A stretch of DNA of 64,000 nt from Sphingopyxis sp. CCNWLW2 (GTDB lineage Bacteria; Pseudomonadota; Alphaproteobacteria; Sphingomonadales; Sphingomonadaceae), in NCBI RefSeq assembly GCF_037095755.1, contig NZ_JBAWKJ010000002.1, positions 1,054,001 through 1,118,000 of the forward strand. The letters run 5' to 3'. A program made the position numbers and the translations under genes. Numbering within the stretch: the first letter of the stretch is position 1; every line of letters begins with the position of its first letter. The notes beneath the pieces are model-generated. The model searched no databases, was not told where the DNA came from, and was given only the letters and a program-made list of their open reading frames with translations. Below are positions 27,074-35,814 of the stretch, piece by piece.

Positions 27074-28117
27074 ATGAAGGGGCCGGCGATTTTCCTCGCG
27101 CAGTTCATGGGCGACGACGCGCCGTTCGACACTTTGCCCTCGGCGGCGCGCTGGATGGCGGATGCAGGCTATGTCGGCATCCAGATTCCGACGTGGGACA
27201 GCCGCTGCATCGACCTCGCCAAAGCCGCCGAAAGCCAGGACTATTGCGACGAACTCGCGGGCACCTGCCGCGAGGCGGGCGTCGAGATCACCGAATTGTC
27301 GACACATCTGCAGGGCCAGCTGGTCGCGGTGCATCCCGCCTATGACACCCAGTTCGACGGCTTCGCGCCCGACGCGCTGAAGGGCAAGCCCGCCGAGCGT
27401 CAGCAATGGGCGGTCGAGCAGCTCCACCTCGCCGCGAAGGCAAGCCGGCGGCTGGGCCTTAACGCCCATGCGACCTTTTCGGGCGCGCTCGCCTGGCCCT
27501 ATCTCTATCCGTGGCCGCAGCGCCCCGCGGGACTGGTCGAGGAAGCGTTCGCCGAGCTTGCGAAACGCTGGCGGCCGATCCTCGATGCTTTCGACGAACA
27601 GGGCATCGACCTCGCCTATGAGATTCATCCGGGCGAGGATCTGCACGACGGCGTGACCTTCGAACGTTTTCTCGCGGGCGTCGACAATCACCCGCGCGCC
27701 AACATCCTCTACGATCCCAGCCATTATGTCCTGCAGGCGCTCGACTATCTGCAGTTCATCGACATTTATCACGAGCGGATCCGCATGTTCCACGTCAAGG
27801 ACGCGGAACTGAATCCGACCGGCCGATCGGGGGTCTATGGCGGGTTTCAGGACTGGGTCGACCGGCCCGGGCGCTTCCGCTCGCTGGGCGATGGGCAGGT
27901 GGACTTCGGCGGTATCTTCTCGAAACTGACGCAATATGGCTACGCCGGCTGGGCGGTGCTCGAATGGGAATGCTGCCTGAAGCATCCCGAAGACGGCGCA
28001 CGCGAAGGCGCGCCGTTCATCGCCGCGCATATGATCCGCAAGGCCGACAAGGCGTTCGACGATTTCGCCGGGGGCAGCGACCCGGCGCTCAACCGCGCAA
28101 TGCTGGGGCTGAGCTGA
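27074..28117 (+). CDS. Xylose-isomerase-like TIM barrel protein (1)
   Basis: Sugar phosphate isomerase/epimerase superfamily (AP endonuclease 2 fold), 347 residues, no signal peptide, so cytoplasmic. Metal-site residues expected for the fold are visible in AYEIHPGED, NILYDPSHY, RMFHVKDAE and a late Glu in AVLEWECC. Homologues act on keto-sugars or inosose-like substrates. Follows the cytochrome c gene by 16 bp. Exact reaction unknown; the operon suggests 3-keto sugar or 3-keto glycoside processing. Confidence 0.83.
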   Translation: MKGPAIFLAQFMGDDAPFDTLPSAARWMADAGYVGIQIPTWDSRCIDLAKAAESQDYCDELAGTCREAGVEITELSTHLQGQLVAVHPAYDTQFDGFAPDALKGKPAERQQWAVEQLHLAAKASRRLGLNAHATFSGALAWPYLYPWPQRPAGLVEEAFAELAKRWRPILDAFDEQGIDLAYEIHPGEDLHDGVTFERFLAGVDNHPRANILYDPSHYVLQALDYLQFIDIYHERIRMFHVKDAELNPTGRSGVYGGFQDWVDRPGRFRSLGDGQVDFGGIFSKLTQYGYAGWAVLEWECCLKHPEDGAREGAPFIAAHMIRKADKAFDDFAGGSDPALNRAMLGLS

Positions 28118-28163
28118 CGACGCAGCAGACGAATTAAACGATAATAATCAAAGGGGACGCAGG

Positions 28164-29462
28164 ATGACGACATTGCACAAGGGGCGCTTGTTCTGGCTGG
28201 GCGTGCTCGCGCTGTTCACCGCGGCGGCGAGCCTCGCCATCCGCGGTGCGATCGCCAGCGGGCTCAAGGCAGAATGGATCGACCCGATCGCCCCGTTGCA
28301 GGCGGGCGAGCTGATCGCCGCCGCACTGGGCGCGGCGTTCCTCAGCTTTTCGATCACCTTGTTCGTCGTCAGCGCGCTGCTCGACCAGATCGGCATGAAG
28401 CGGTGCCTCGCCGGAGCGGGGCTGTGCTTCATCGTCGGTCCGTTGATGATCGTCACCGCGGGCCATGTCGCGACCGGCATGACCATCTATTGGCTCGTCT
28501 GGACGGGCATGCTGCTCAGCGGCATCGGCTGGGGACTGACCGAAGCGGCAATCAATCCGCTGACCGCGCAGCTCTACCCCGACGACACCACCCACCGGCT
28601 AAACGTGCTCCACGCCTGGTTCCCCGGCGGCATCATCGTCGGCGGGCTCCTCGGCTTCTTCCTCTCGGCCGCCTTGCCGTGGCAGGGCATCATGGCGCTG
28701 GTGATGATCCCCGCCGCCGCGACCGTCGTGATCGCCCTGACCACGACCTTCCCGCCGCCGCTGCGTGAGCAAAGCGGTGTCAGCTTCGGCGCGATGATGG
28801 GCGAAGTGTTTCGCCGGCCGAGCTTCTTCATCTGGTTCGGCGCCATGTTCCTGACCGCGGCGTCCGAACTGGCGCCCGGCCAGTGGATCGACGTCGCGCT
28901 ATCCAACCGCGTCGGCATGCGCGGCATCCTGCTGCTCGTCTATGTCAACGCGCTCATGTTCGTCTTCCGCCATTTCGCCGGGCGGCTCGCCAACAAAATC
29001 TCGAACCCCGGCCTGCTCTGGGTATCGAGCCTGCTCGCCGCGATCGGCCTGTTCATGCTGAGCCAGGCGCAGTCGCCCGTCGCCGCGATCGTCGCCGCCA
29101 CTGTCTGGGGGCTCGGCGTCTGCGTGATGTGGCCGACGATGCTCGCCTCGGTCGCCGAACGCTATCCGCGCGGCGGATCTTGGGCGATGGGGCTCGTTGG
29201 ATCGGCGGGCGCGCTCGCCAGCTTCTTCGTGCTGCCGCAGCTCGGCGCGATGTTCGATCGCGCCAAGATCGAGTTCGCCGGCGGCCCCGAAGCGTTCGCG
29301 GCGCTGACCGGCGCCGCGAAGCTGGCGGTCGAGGACGCCGCGGCGTCGCTGTCGTTCCAGCGGCTGGCGATCCTGCCGGTGATCCTGCTGGCGGTGTTCG
29401 GCTTCATCTGGCTGCGCGAGCGCGGCAAATCGCGCGCGGCGCTCGCGGGTCAGACGGCATGA
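28164..29462 (+). CDS. MFS sugar transporter
   Basis: Inner-membrane major facilitator, 432 residues, 12 predicted TM helices with a central loop near residue 200. Resembles the FHS/sugar-type MFS in keto-sugar loci. The stop overlaps the next gene by ATGA. By context it carries the glycoside or the 3-keto sugar into the cytoplasm. Confidence 0.83.
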   Translation: MTTLHKGRLFWLGVLALFTAAASLAIRGAIASGLKAEWIDPIAPLQAGELIAAALGAAFLSFSITLFVVSALLDQIGMKRCLAGAGLCFIVGPLMIVTAGHVATGMTIYWLVWTGMLLSGIGWGLTEAAINPLTAQLYPDDTTHRLNVLHAWFPGGIIVGGLLGFFLSAALPWQGIMALVMIPAAATVVIALTTTFPPPLREQSGVSFGAMMGEVFRRPSFFIWFGAMFLTAASELAPGQWIDVALSNRVGMRGILLLVYVNALMFVFRHFAGRLANKISNPGLLWVSSLLAAIGLFMLSQAQSPVAAIVAATVWGLGVCVMWPTMLASVAERYPRGGSWAMGLVGSAGALASFFVLPQLGAMFDRAKIEFAGGPEAFAALTGAAKLAVEDAAASLSFQRLAILPVILLAVFGFIWLRERGKSRAALAGQTA

Positions 29463-30370
29463 ACGTATCGCGCCGAGTGGTGCTGGCGGGGGGCGCCGTC
29501 GCGGCAGCCGCCGCGGCGACGGTGGCGAACGGCGCGGTGGCGCAGAACGCGGCACGCTTTTCGCTGAAATATGCCCCACATGAGGGAAGCTTCAAAAGCC
29601 GCGGCGATCGGCTCGAACAGATCGCCTTCGCCGCCGATCAGGGCTTCACCGCGTGGGAGGACAATGAGGCGGCCACGCGTTCGGTCGCCGACCAGACCGC
29701 GATGGCGCGCGCCTTGCAGCAGCGCGGCATGACGATGGGCGTGTTCGTCGCGAGCATGCCGCGATGGAGCGAGTTCCGGCCGCTGCTGGGCGGCAACGAC
29801 GATAGCGATCGCGAGCGCTTCCTGGCCGACATAAGAGCGTCGGTCGACGTCGCCAAGCGGCTGAACTCTAAACATATGACGATCGTCACCGGCTTTATGG
29901 ACCGCAAGCTGCCGGTCGATATCCAGACCGCGCGCGTGATCGACGTGCTGCGCCGCGCCGCCGAAATCTATGAACCGCACGGGCTGGTCATGGTGATGGA
30001 GCCGCTCAACACGCTGGTGAACCATCCCGGCGTTTTCATGTCGACCGTCCCGCAGGGCTATGCGATGGCGCGCGCGGTCGACAGCCCCGCGATCAAGGTG
30101 CTGGCGGACCTGTATCACGAGCAGATTCAGGCCGGGAACCTCATCAACACGCTGGACAGCTGCTGGAACGAGATCGCGTACGTCCAGTTCGGCGACAATC
30201 CCGGCCGCAAGGAGCCCGGAAGCGGCGAGATCAATTATCGCAACATCGTCCGCTGGCTGCGCGCGAGGAATTTCGCGGGCGTGATCGGAATGGAACATGG
30301 CAATTCGGTCGAGGGCCGCGCGGGCGAAGAGCGGCTGATCGCCGCCTATCGCGCGATCGACGCGGCATGA
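29459..30370 (+). CDS. Tat-exported xylose-isomerase-like TIM barrel protein (2)
   Basis: 303 residues. Starts with a twin-arginine type signal (SRRVVLAGG then an Ala-rich core ending near AVAQ), so likely periplasmic. The TIM barrel resembles hydroxypyruvate isomerase/sugar phosphate isomerase; putative metal ligands lie in MVMEPLN, VLADLYHEQ, YVQFGDNPGR and a late Glu (IGMEHGN). ATGA overlap with the transporter before it and the DUF1080 gene after it. Confidence 0.83.
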   Translation: MNVSRRVVLAGGAVAAAAAATVANGAVAQNAARFSLKYAPHEGSFKSRGDRLEQIAFAADQGFTAWEDNEAATRSVADQTAMARALQQRGMTMGVFVASMPRWSEFRPLLGGNDDSDRERFLADIRASVDVAKRLNSKHMTIVTGFMDRKLPVDIQTARVIDVLRRAAEIYEPHGLVMVMEPLNTLVNHPGVFMSTVPQGYAMARAVDSPAIKVLADLYHEQIQAGNLINTLDSCWNEIAYVQFGDNPGRKEPGSGEINYRNIVRWLRARNFAGVIGMEHGNSVEGRAGEERLIAAYRAIDAA

Positions 30371-31209
30371 GGGAGACAGGCGTGAAGCATATCATCTGGG
30401 CCGCGGTAATCGCAGCGGCCATGGCCGCGGGCAGTCCTGCCGCTGCACAGGAAAAGCCCGGATTCAAGGACACGCCGATGTTGCCCGACGGCAAATGGCA
30501 GGTGCATGATTCCGACCGCCCCCATCCGACCGTCGTAACCCCGGGCACTGTTCCCGGCGCCCCGCCCTCCGACGCGGTGGTGCTGTTCGACGGCAAGTCG
30601 CTCGATGCGTGGCAGGCGAAGGCAAGGCCATGGATCGTCGAGGACGGCGCGATGACGTCGATCCCACCGCTCGGCGGCCGCGGCGAGAATGCGCTGATCA
30701 GCAAGACGAGCTTCGGCGACGTCCAGCTCCATCTCGAATTCCGCTCACCCAACCCGCCGACCCATAGCTCGCAGGATCGCGGCAACAGCGGCATTTGGTT
30801 CATGCAGCGTTACGAGATTCAGATCCTCGACGGCTATCAGAACCCGACCTATGCCGACGGCACCGTCGGCGCGATCTATGCCTGGAAGCCGCCGCTCGTG
30901 AACCCGTCGCGGGGGCCCGGCGAATGGCAGAGCTACGACATCGTCTTTGAACGCCCGCACTTCGGCCCCGACGGCAAGCTGCTGCGCCCGGCCTATATTA
31001 CGGCCTTCCTGAACGGCGTGCTCGTCCAGAACCGCCAGCCTTGGCTGGGCAGCACCGTCTGGCGCAAAGTCGCGACGTACGAAGCGCATGGCGATGCGGC
31101 GCCGATCCAGCTCCAGGACCATAATTCGCCCGTTTCGTTCCGCAACATCTGGGTGCGCCCGCTGCCCGAAGCGGCGGCGAGCCATGACTTCGAAGGAGCT
31201 GTGAAATGA
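30367..31209 (+). CDS. DUF1080 protein, putative 3-keto-disaccharide hydrolase/lyase
   Basis: 280 residues with a Sec signal peptide (about 27 residues, ending AAAQ). DUF1080 has a concanavalin-like jelly-roll fold; VLFDGKSLDAWQ, DVQLHLEFR, NSGIWFMQRYEIQILD and the C-terminal ISFRNIWVRP-type strand match it. Members near GMC/Gfo-Idh genes cleave 3-keto glycosides. The operon position here is the main support for that role. Overlaps its neighbours by 4 bp on each side. Confidence 0.83.
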   Translation: MRETGVKHIIWAAVIAAAMAAGSPAAAQEKPGFKDTPMLPDGKWQVHDSDRPHPTVVTPGTVPGAPPSDAVVLFDGKSLDAWQAKARPWIVEDGAMTSIPPLGGRGENALISKTSFGDVQLHLEFRSPNPPTHSSQDRGNSGIWFMQRYEIQILDGYQNPTYADGTVGAIYAWKPPLVNPSRGPGEWQSYDIVFERPHFGPDGKLLRPAYITAFLNGVLVQNRQPWLGSTVWRKVATYEAHGDAAPIQLQDHNSPVSFRNIWVRPLPEAAASHDFEGAVK

Positions 31210-31769
31210 TCATCGATCGCAGAGACGCGCTGGCCGGGATGGCCGCGATGTTCGGCGCGAGCCTGTTCGCGCCGATCGCGCGCGCCGCGGCAGCCGAAGC
31301 GCCCCCGATCATCAGCAGCGGCCCGCCCTCGTCGCCGGTGTTCACCGCGCAGCAGCGCGCGCTGATGACCGCGCTCAGCGAGCGCGTGATGCCGACCACC
31401 GACACCCCCGGCGCGATTACCGCCGGCGTCCCCGAATATATCGAAAAGCTGCTCGCCGATTGGGCCTCGCCCGACGATCGCAAACCGATCATCGCGGGGC
31501 TCGACGCGATCGAGGCGCGCAGCCGGACCGATTTCAAAATCGCCGCCGACAAGGCGACGCCCGCGCAGCAGGACGCGCTGCTGACGCTGGCGATGGAAGG
31601 CAAGCTGCCCGGCGGCGCGGACTTCTTCGACAAGTTCCGCCAGCTCGTGCTCACCGGATATTTCACGTCGGAAGTCGGCATCACGCAAGAGCGCGAATAT
31701 CTGCCCGTCCCCGGCCGCTACGACGGCGCCTATCCCTATTCCGAGATCAAAAAGGTGTTTTCGTCATGA
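31206..31769 (+). CDS. Gluconate 2-dehydrogenase subunit 3-like (small subunit of GMC dehydrogenase)
   Basis: 187 residues, Tat-type signal (DRRDALAGMAAMFG). Members of this family are the gamma subunits of membrane-associated FAD sugar dehydrogenases and chaperone or co-export the cofactor-loaded catalytic subunit through the Tat system. The GMC partner, two genes downstream, lacks its own signal peptide, which fits hitch-hiker export with this subunit. Confidence 0.85.
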   Translation: MIIDRRDALAGMAAMFGASLFAPIARAAAAEAPPIISSGPPSSPVFTAQQRALMTALSERVMPTTDTPGAITAGVPEYIEKLLADWASPDDRKPIIAGLDAIEARSRTDFKIAADKATPAQQDALLTLAMEGKLPGGADFFDKFRQLVLTGYFTSEVGITQEREYLPVPGRYDGAYPYSEIKKVFSS

Positions 31770-32605
31770 TGATCAACAGGCGGCAATGGATGGCGGGCGG
31801 CGCCGCGCTCGGGGCAACACTCGCTGCGGGACCGCTCATGGCAAAGAGCCTCAAATCAAAGCCCATCGGCATCCAGCTCTATACCGTGCGCGAGCTCTTC
31901 TCGAAGGACCCGATGGGAACGCTCGAGAAGGTGGCGGCGATCGGTTATCGCGAAGTCGAATATGGCGGCGGCGGTTATGACAAGATGGACCATGCCGCGC
32001 TCCGCAAGACGATGGACCGGCTGGGCTTGACGTCGCCCTCGATCCATGTCGCCTATGAGGCGCTCGCCAGCAATTTCGACGGCGCGGTCGCGATGACCAG
32101 GGCGCTGGGCGCCGACACGCTGGTCGTTCCCTATATGGTCGACACGCACCGCAACGCCGAGGGCTGGAAGGCCGCGGTCGCCAATTTCAACCGCTATGCC
32201 GAACGGCTCAAAAAGGCCGGGCTGGGCTTTGCCTATCACAATCATGATTTCGAGTTCACGCTGAAGCCGGGCGGCACCAGCCTGTTCGACACGCTGATCG
32301 CCGACGCCGACCCGGCGCTGGTCCGACTTGAGCTCGACCTGTTCTGGGCGGTCGCCGCGGGCGAGGATCCCAAGGCGATCATCCGGCGCTTAGCCGGCCG
32401 CATCTATGCCTATCATGTCAAGGATCGCACCGCCGACGGCAAGATGACGAGCGTCGGCAAGGGCGTGATCGATTTCGCCGACATCTTCACGCTCAACGCC
32501 GTCGCCGGCGTCGAGCATTTCTATGTCGAGAATGATCAGTCGCCCGCGCCCTATCTTCCCGACATCCAGACCAGTTTCACCACGCTCAGCCGCCTTCGCG
32601 CGTAA
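31766..32605 (+). CDS. Tat-exported xylose-isomerase-like TIM barrel protein (3)
   Basis: 279 residues with a twin-arginine signal (NRRQWMAGGAALG). TIM barrel of the sugar phosphate isomerase/epimerase superfamily: GIQLYTVREL start, putative ligands in AYHNHDFEF, RLELDLFW, AYHVKDR, and FYVENDQSP at the end. This subgroup is frequent next to GMC dehydrogenases. Third TIM barrel in one operon, suggesting sequential or alternative keto-sugar steps. Overlaps the small-subunit gene by ATGA. Confidence 0.84.
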   Translation: MMINRRQWMAGGAALGATLAAGPLMAKSLKSKPIGIQLYTVRELFSKDPMGTLEKVAAIGYREVEYGGGGYDKMDHAALRKTMDRLGLTSPSIHVAYEALASNFDGAVAMTRALGADTLVVPYMVDTHRNAEGWKAAVANFNRYAERLKKAGLGFAYHNHDFEFTLKPGGTSLFDTLIADADPALVRLELDLFWAVAAGEDPKAIIRRLAGRIYAYHVKDRTADGKMTSVGKGVIDFADIFTLNAVAGVEHFYVENDQSPAPYLPDIQTSFTTLSRLRA

Positions 32606-32627
32606 CCCGACATTCGAGGATTAGTTC

Positions 32628-34310
32628 ATGGCAGTGACCGACAAGTTCGACGCAATCGTCATCGGCTCCGGAGTGAGCGGCGGATGGGCCGCGAAGGAAT
32701 TGACCGAAAAGGGCCTCAAGGTCCTGATGCTCGACCGCGGGGTGATGGTCGAGCATGGCGAGGATTATGATTATGACGGCAAGCCGGCCTATGAGATCCC
32801 GGCACGCGACCGGATGCCCGCGGGGCTGGTCAAGAGCGACTATTTCATCGCCACGCATGGCTATGTCTCGCCGTCGAACCAGAAATTCTACAACAACGAC
32901 CGGCTCAACCCCTATGCCTATGACGAGGGCGAGAAATTCTACTGGATCCGGCCCGCCGCGGTCGGCGGCAAGTCGCTGATCTGGGGACGCTGGAGCTTCC
33001 GCTGGTCGCCTGAGGATTTCGAGGCGAACAAGCGCGAGAATGTCGGGGGCGACTGGCCGATCCGCTATGACGACCTTGTTCCCTGGTATGATTATGTCGA
33101 GAAATATATCGGCGTGTCGGGATCGCGCGAGAATCTGCCGCAGCTGCCCGACAGCGCGTTTCAGCCGCCGATGCAGATGAACGTCGCCGAGAAATGGGTG
33201 AAGGAACGGCTCGAGACGACCTCGCCGGGCCGCAAGCTGATCAACACCCGCCTCTCGAACATGACCGAGGACAAGGAGGATCAGGGCCGCAGCAAATGCC
33301 AGTTCCGCAACCAGTGCGGGCGCGGCTGCTCGTTCGGATCCTATTTCTCGACGCAGGCGGTCACCCTGCCCGCGGCGCGCGCCACCGGACGGCTGACGCT
33401 GCGCTCCGACGCGGTGGTCTCCAATCTCGAATATGATCCGAAGACGAAGAAGGTCACCGGCGTGCGCGTGATCGATACGAAGACGAAGCAGGCGGAGGTG
33501 ATCCCCGCGCGCCTCGTCTTCCTCTGCGCCTCGGCGATGGCCTCGACCCAGATCTTGATGAACTCGCGCATCCCGGGAACGGCCAAGAGCCATTTCGATT
33601 CCAGCGGCACGCTCGGCCGCTATGTGATGGACCATATCTTCCGCGTGAACATCTCGGGCGAGATACCCGGCATGACCGACTTTATCGAATATGGCCGCCG
33701 CCCGGGCGGCGTCTATATCCCGCGCTTCCGCAATGTCGGCGGCGAGGAAGGGATCGGCTTCAAGCGCGGCTATGGCTATCAGGGCAGCGCGCGGCGCGAT
33801 CCGGCGAAGCCCGAGGGTTTCGGCGCGGCGATGAAGCATGGCATGCGCAGCTATGGCCCGTGGAAGTTCGGCATGGGCGCCTTCGGCGAATGCCTGCCTT
33901 ATGAGGATAATCGCGTCAGCCTGCACGCCGACAAGGTCGACGGGTTCGGCATCCCGCTGATGCGCTTCGATGTCACCTTCCGCGAGAATGAGATTCGCAT
34001 GATGGACGATGCGCGGACTGAGGGCGAGGCGATGCTGCGCAAGGCGGGGCTGCAGAACGTCACCAGCGAGCGCCGCGAACATGTCCCCGGCGACGCCATC
34101 CACGAAATGGGCGGCGCGCGCATGGGGGCCGATCCGCGGCAGTCGGTGCTCAACAAATGGGGACAGGCGCACGAGGCCGCCAATCTGTTCGTCACCGACG
34201 GCGCCCAGATGGCCTCGATATCGTGTGTCAATCCGTCGCTCACCTTCATGGCATTGACCGCGCGCGCCGCCGACCACGCGGTAAAGCTGCTCAAGGCCGG
34301 CGCCGTCTAG
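32628..34310 (+). CDS. GMC family FAD-dependent sugar dehydrogenase, catalytic subunit
   Basis: 560 residues. FAD-binding GSGVSGG at 13-19, the GMC C-terminal signature HEMGGARMG with His492, and Asn535 in SCVNPSLT as the catalytic pair. A cysteine cluster C224-x5-C230-x3-C234 could hold an Fe-S centre as in bacterial FAD glucose dehydrogenases. No signal peptide, so probably exported with the small subunit at 31206. It likely oxidises C3 of glucosides and passes electrons to the cytochrome c of the same operon (glucoside 3-dehydrogenase). The exact sugar is unknown. Confidence 0.87.
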   Translation: MAVTDKFDAIVIGSGVSGGWAAKELTEKGLKVLMLDRGVMVEHGEDYDYDGKPAYEIPARDRMPAGLVKSDYFIATHGYVSPSNQKFYNNDRLNPYAYDEGEKFYWIRPAAVGGKSLIWGRWSFRWSPEDFEANKRENVGGDWPIRYDDLVPWYDYVEKYIGVSGSRENLPQLPDSAFQPPMQMNVAEKWVKERLETTSPGRKLINTRLSNMTEDKEDQGRSKCQFRNQCGRGCSFGSYFSTQAVTLPAARATGRLTLRSDAVVSNLEYDPKTKKVTGVRVIDTKTKQAEVIPARLVFLCASAMASTQILMNSRIPGTAKSHFDSSGTLGRYVMDHIFRVNISGEIPGMTDFIEYGRRPGGVYIPRFRNVGGEEGIGFKRGYGYQGSARRDPAKPEGFGAAMKHGMRSYGPWKFGMGAFGECLPYEDNRVSLHADKVDGFGIPLMRFDVTFRENEIRMMDDARTEGEAMLRKAGLQNVTSERREHVPGDAIHEMGGARMGADPRQSVLNKWGQAHEAANLFVTDGAQMASISCVNPSLTFMALTARAADHAVKLLKAGAV

Positions 34311-34325
34311 GAGACGCCAAAGGGA

Positions 34326-35738
34326 TTATCCGCCGCTGGCCGCCCGGCCCAAGGTGCTGCGGTATTGCCCATAGGCCGCATAGAGGCCGAGCCCGATCAG
34401 GTTCCAGACGAGGCACCACAAGAGCGTTTCGGCGGGCAGGCTGAGGAACAGATAAAGGCATCCGCCGATCGTGCCGAGCCCGACCGGCCACGCCGCGCGC
34501 ACGCGAAAGGGCCGGGGCGCATCGGGGGCGCGGCGGCGAAGGACGAGCAGGCAGACGCCGACCGCGATGAAGGCGATCAGCGTTCCGGCGTTGGCGAGCG
34601 CGGCGACCTTTCCGATCGGGAGCAGCCCGGCAAGGACCGCGACGATCGCCGCGGTCAGCAGCGTGATGCGCGTCGGGGTGCCGCGCCGTGAAATATGCGC
34701 GAGGCGCTGCGGCAGGAAACCGTCGCGTGCCATCGCGAGGAAGATCCGGCTTTGCCCATAGAGGAAGGCGAGCAACACGGTCGGCAGCGCGACAACGGCG
34801 GTCGTCGCCACGACTTGCGCGACGCCCCCCTGCCCGATCGAACGCAGGATGAGCGCGAGCGGCTCGGGACTGTCGGCGAAGGTCGTGAAAGGCGTCGCAC
34901 CGACCGCGGTAGCGGCGACCAGCATGTAGATGAGCGTACAGACCGCCATCGAGCCGATGATCGCGATCGGCAGGTCGCGCGCCGGGCGTTTCGTTTCTTC
35001 CGCTGCGGTCGAAATCGCATCGAAGCCGTAGAAGGCGAAAAAGATGATCGCGGCGGCAGCCATGACGCCGCGCTGCACGCCGTCGCTGCCGACCTGCGCG
35101 GCATAGCCATAGGGCATGAACGGATCGAGGTGCGCGGCGTCGAAATAGGGCAATGTGTAACCGACGAAGAGCAGCAGCGTGACGATCTTCACGACGACGA
35201 GCACCGAATTGATCCGCGCACTCTCGCGCGTCCCCAGCAGCAGCAGGCCCGCGACGACCGCGATGATCGCGACCGCGGGCAGATTGATCAGCCCGCCGAG
35301 TTCGGGACCGCGCGTCAGTGCCTCGGGAAACCCGATCCCCATCAAAAGCGGCGATGCATAACCCGACCAGCCCACCGCGACGGTCGAGACGACGAGCGAA
35401 TATTCGAGGATCAGGCTCCAGCCGACGATCCACGCAAACGCCTCGCCGAGCCCCGCGTAGGAATAGCTGTATGCGCTGCCCGCCGCGGGCATCATCGCCG
35501 ACAGTTCGGCGTAGGCGAGCGCCGCGCAGGCGCAGACCGCGCCCGCGATCGCGAAGGAGATCAGCACCGCTGGGCCCGCGCGGTCGACGCCGACGCCGAT
35601 CAGCGTCAGGATGCCGGTGCCGATGATCGCGCCGACGCCCATCGCCATCAGCTGCGGCCAGGACAGGCTGGGCGGCAGCGCGCCGGCGCTGCGTTCGCCG
35701 GGCGGCGTGATGGGTTTGCGGCGGGTCCAGTTCTTCAC
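34326..35738 (-). CDS. APC family amino acid permease
   Basis: Inner-membrane amino acid transporter of about 12 TM helices, 470 residues. Start is a GTG at 35738 with GGGAGA six bases before it; a longer frame to 35786 adds atypical sequence. The APC signature GVGAIIGTGILTLIGV lies in TM1 and GLGEAFAWIVGWSLILEYS in TM3. Last gene of a minus-strand set (amidohydrolase, aldehyde dehydrogenase, TPR protein, permease), so it probably takes up the amino acids released by the locus. Confidence 0.87.
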   Translation of the reverse strand: MKNWTRRKPITPPGERSAGALPPSLSWPQLMAMGVGAIIGTGILTLIGVGVDRAGPAVLISFAIAGAVCACAALAYAELSAMMPAAGSAYSYSYAGLGEAFAWIVGWSLILEYSLVVSTVAVGWSGYASPLLMGIGFPEALTRGPELGGLINLPAVAIIAVVAGLLLLGTRESARINSVLVVVKIVTLLLFVGYTLPYFDAAHLDPFMPYGYAAQVGSDGVQRGVMAAAAIIFFAFYGFDAISTAAEETKRPARDLPIAIIGSMAVCTLIYMLVAATAVGATPFTTFADSPEPLALILRSIGQGGVAQVVATTAVVALPTVLLAFLYGQSRIFLAMARDGFLPQRLAHISRRGTPTRITLLTAAIVAVLAGLLPIGKVAALANAGTLIAFIAVGVCLLVLRRRAPDAPRPFRVRAAWPVGLGTIGGCLYLFLSLPAETLLWCLVWNLIGLGLYAAYGQYRSTLGRAASGG

Positions 35739-35814
35739 GATGCGTCTCCCAAATATCCGGCCCGATGGTTCGGGTCCGCCGCTCACCCCAGATGCGTCAG
35801 TTCGATGCGTCCCT

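Noticed and set aside
32586..34277. 563-codon minus-strand frame opposite the GMC dehydrogenase
   Set aside because: Antisense shadow; the plus strand has FAD-binding and catalytic motifs.
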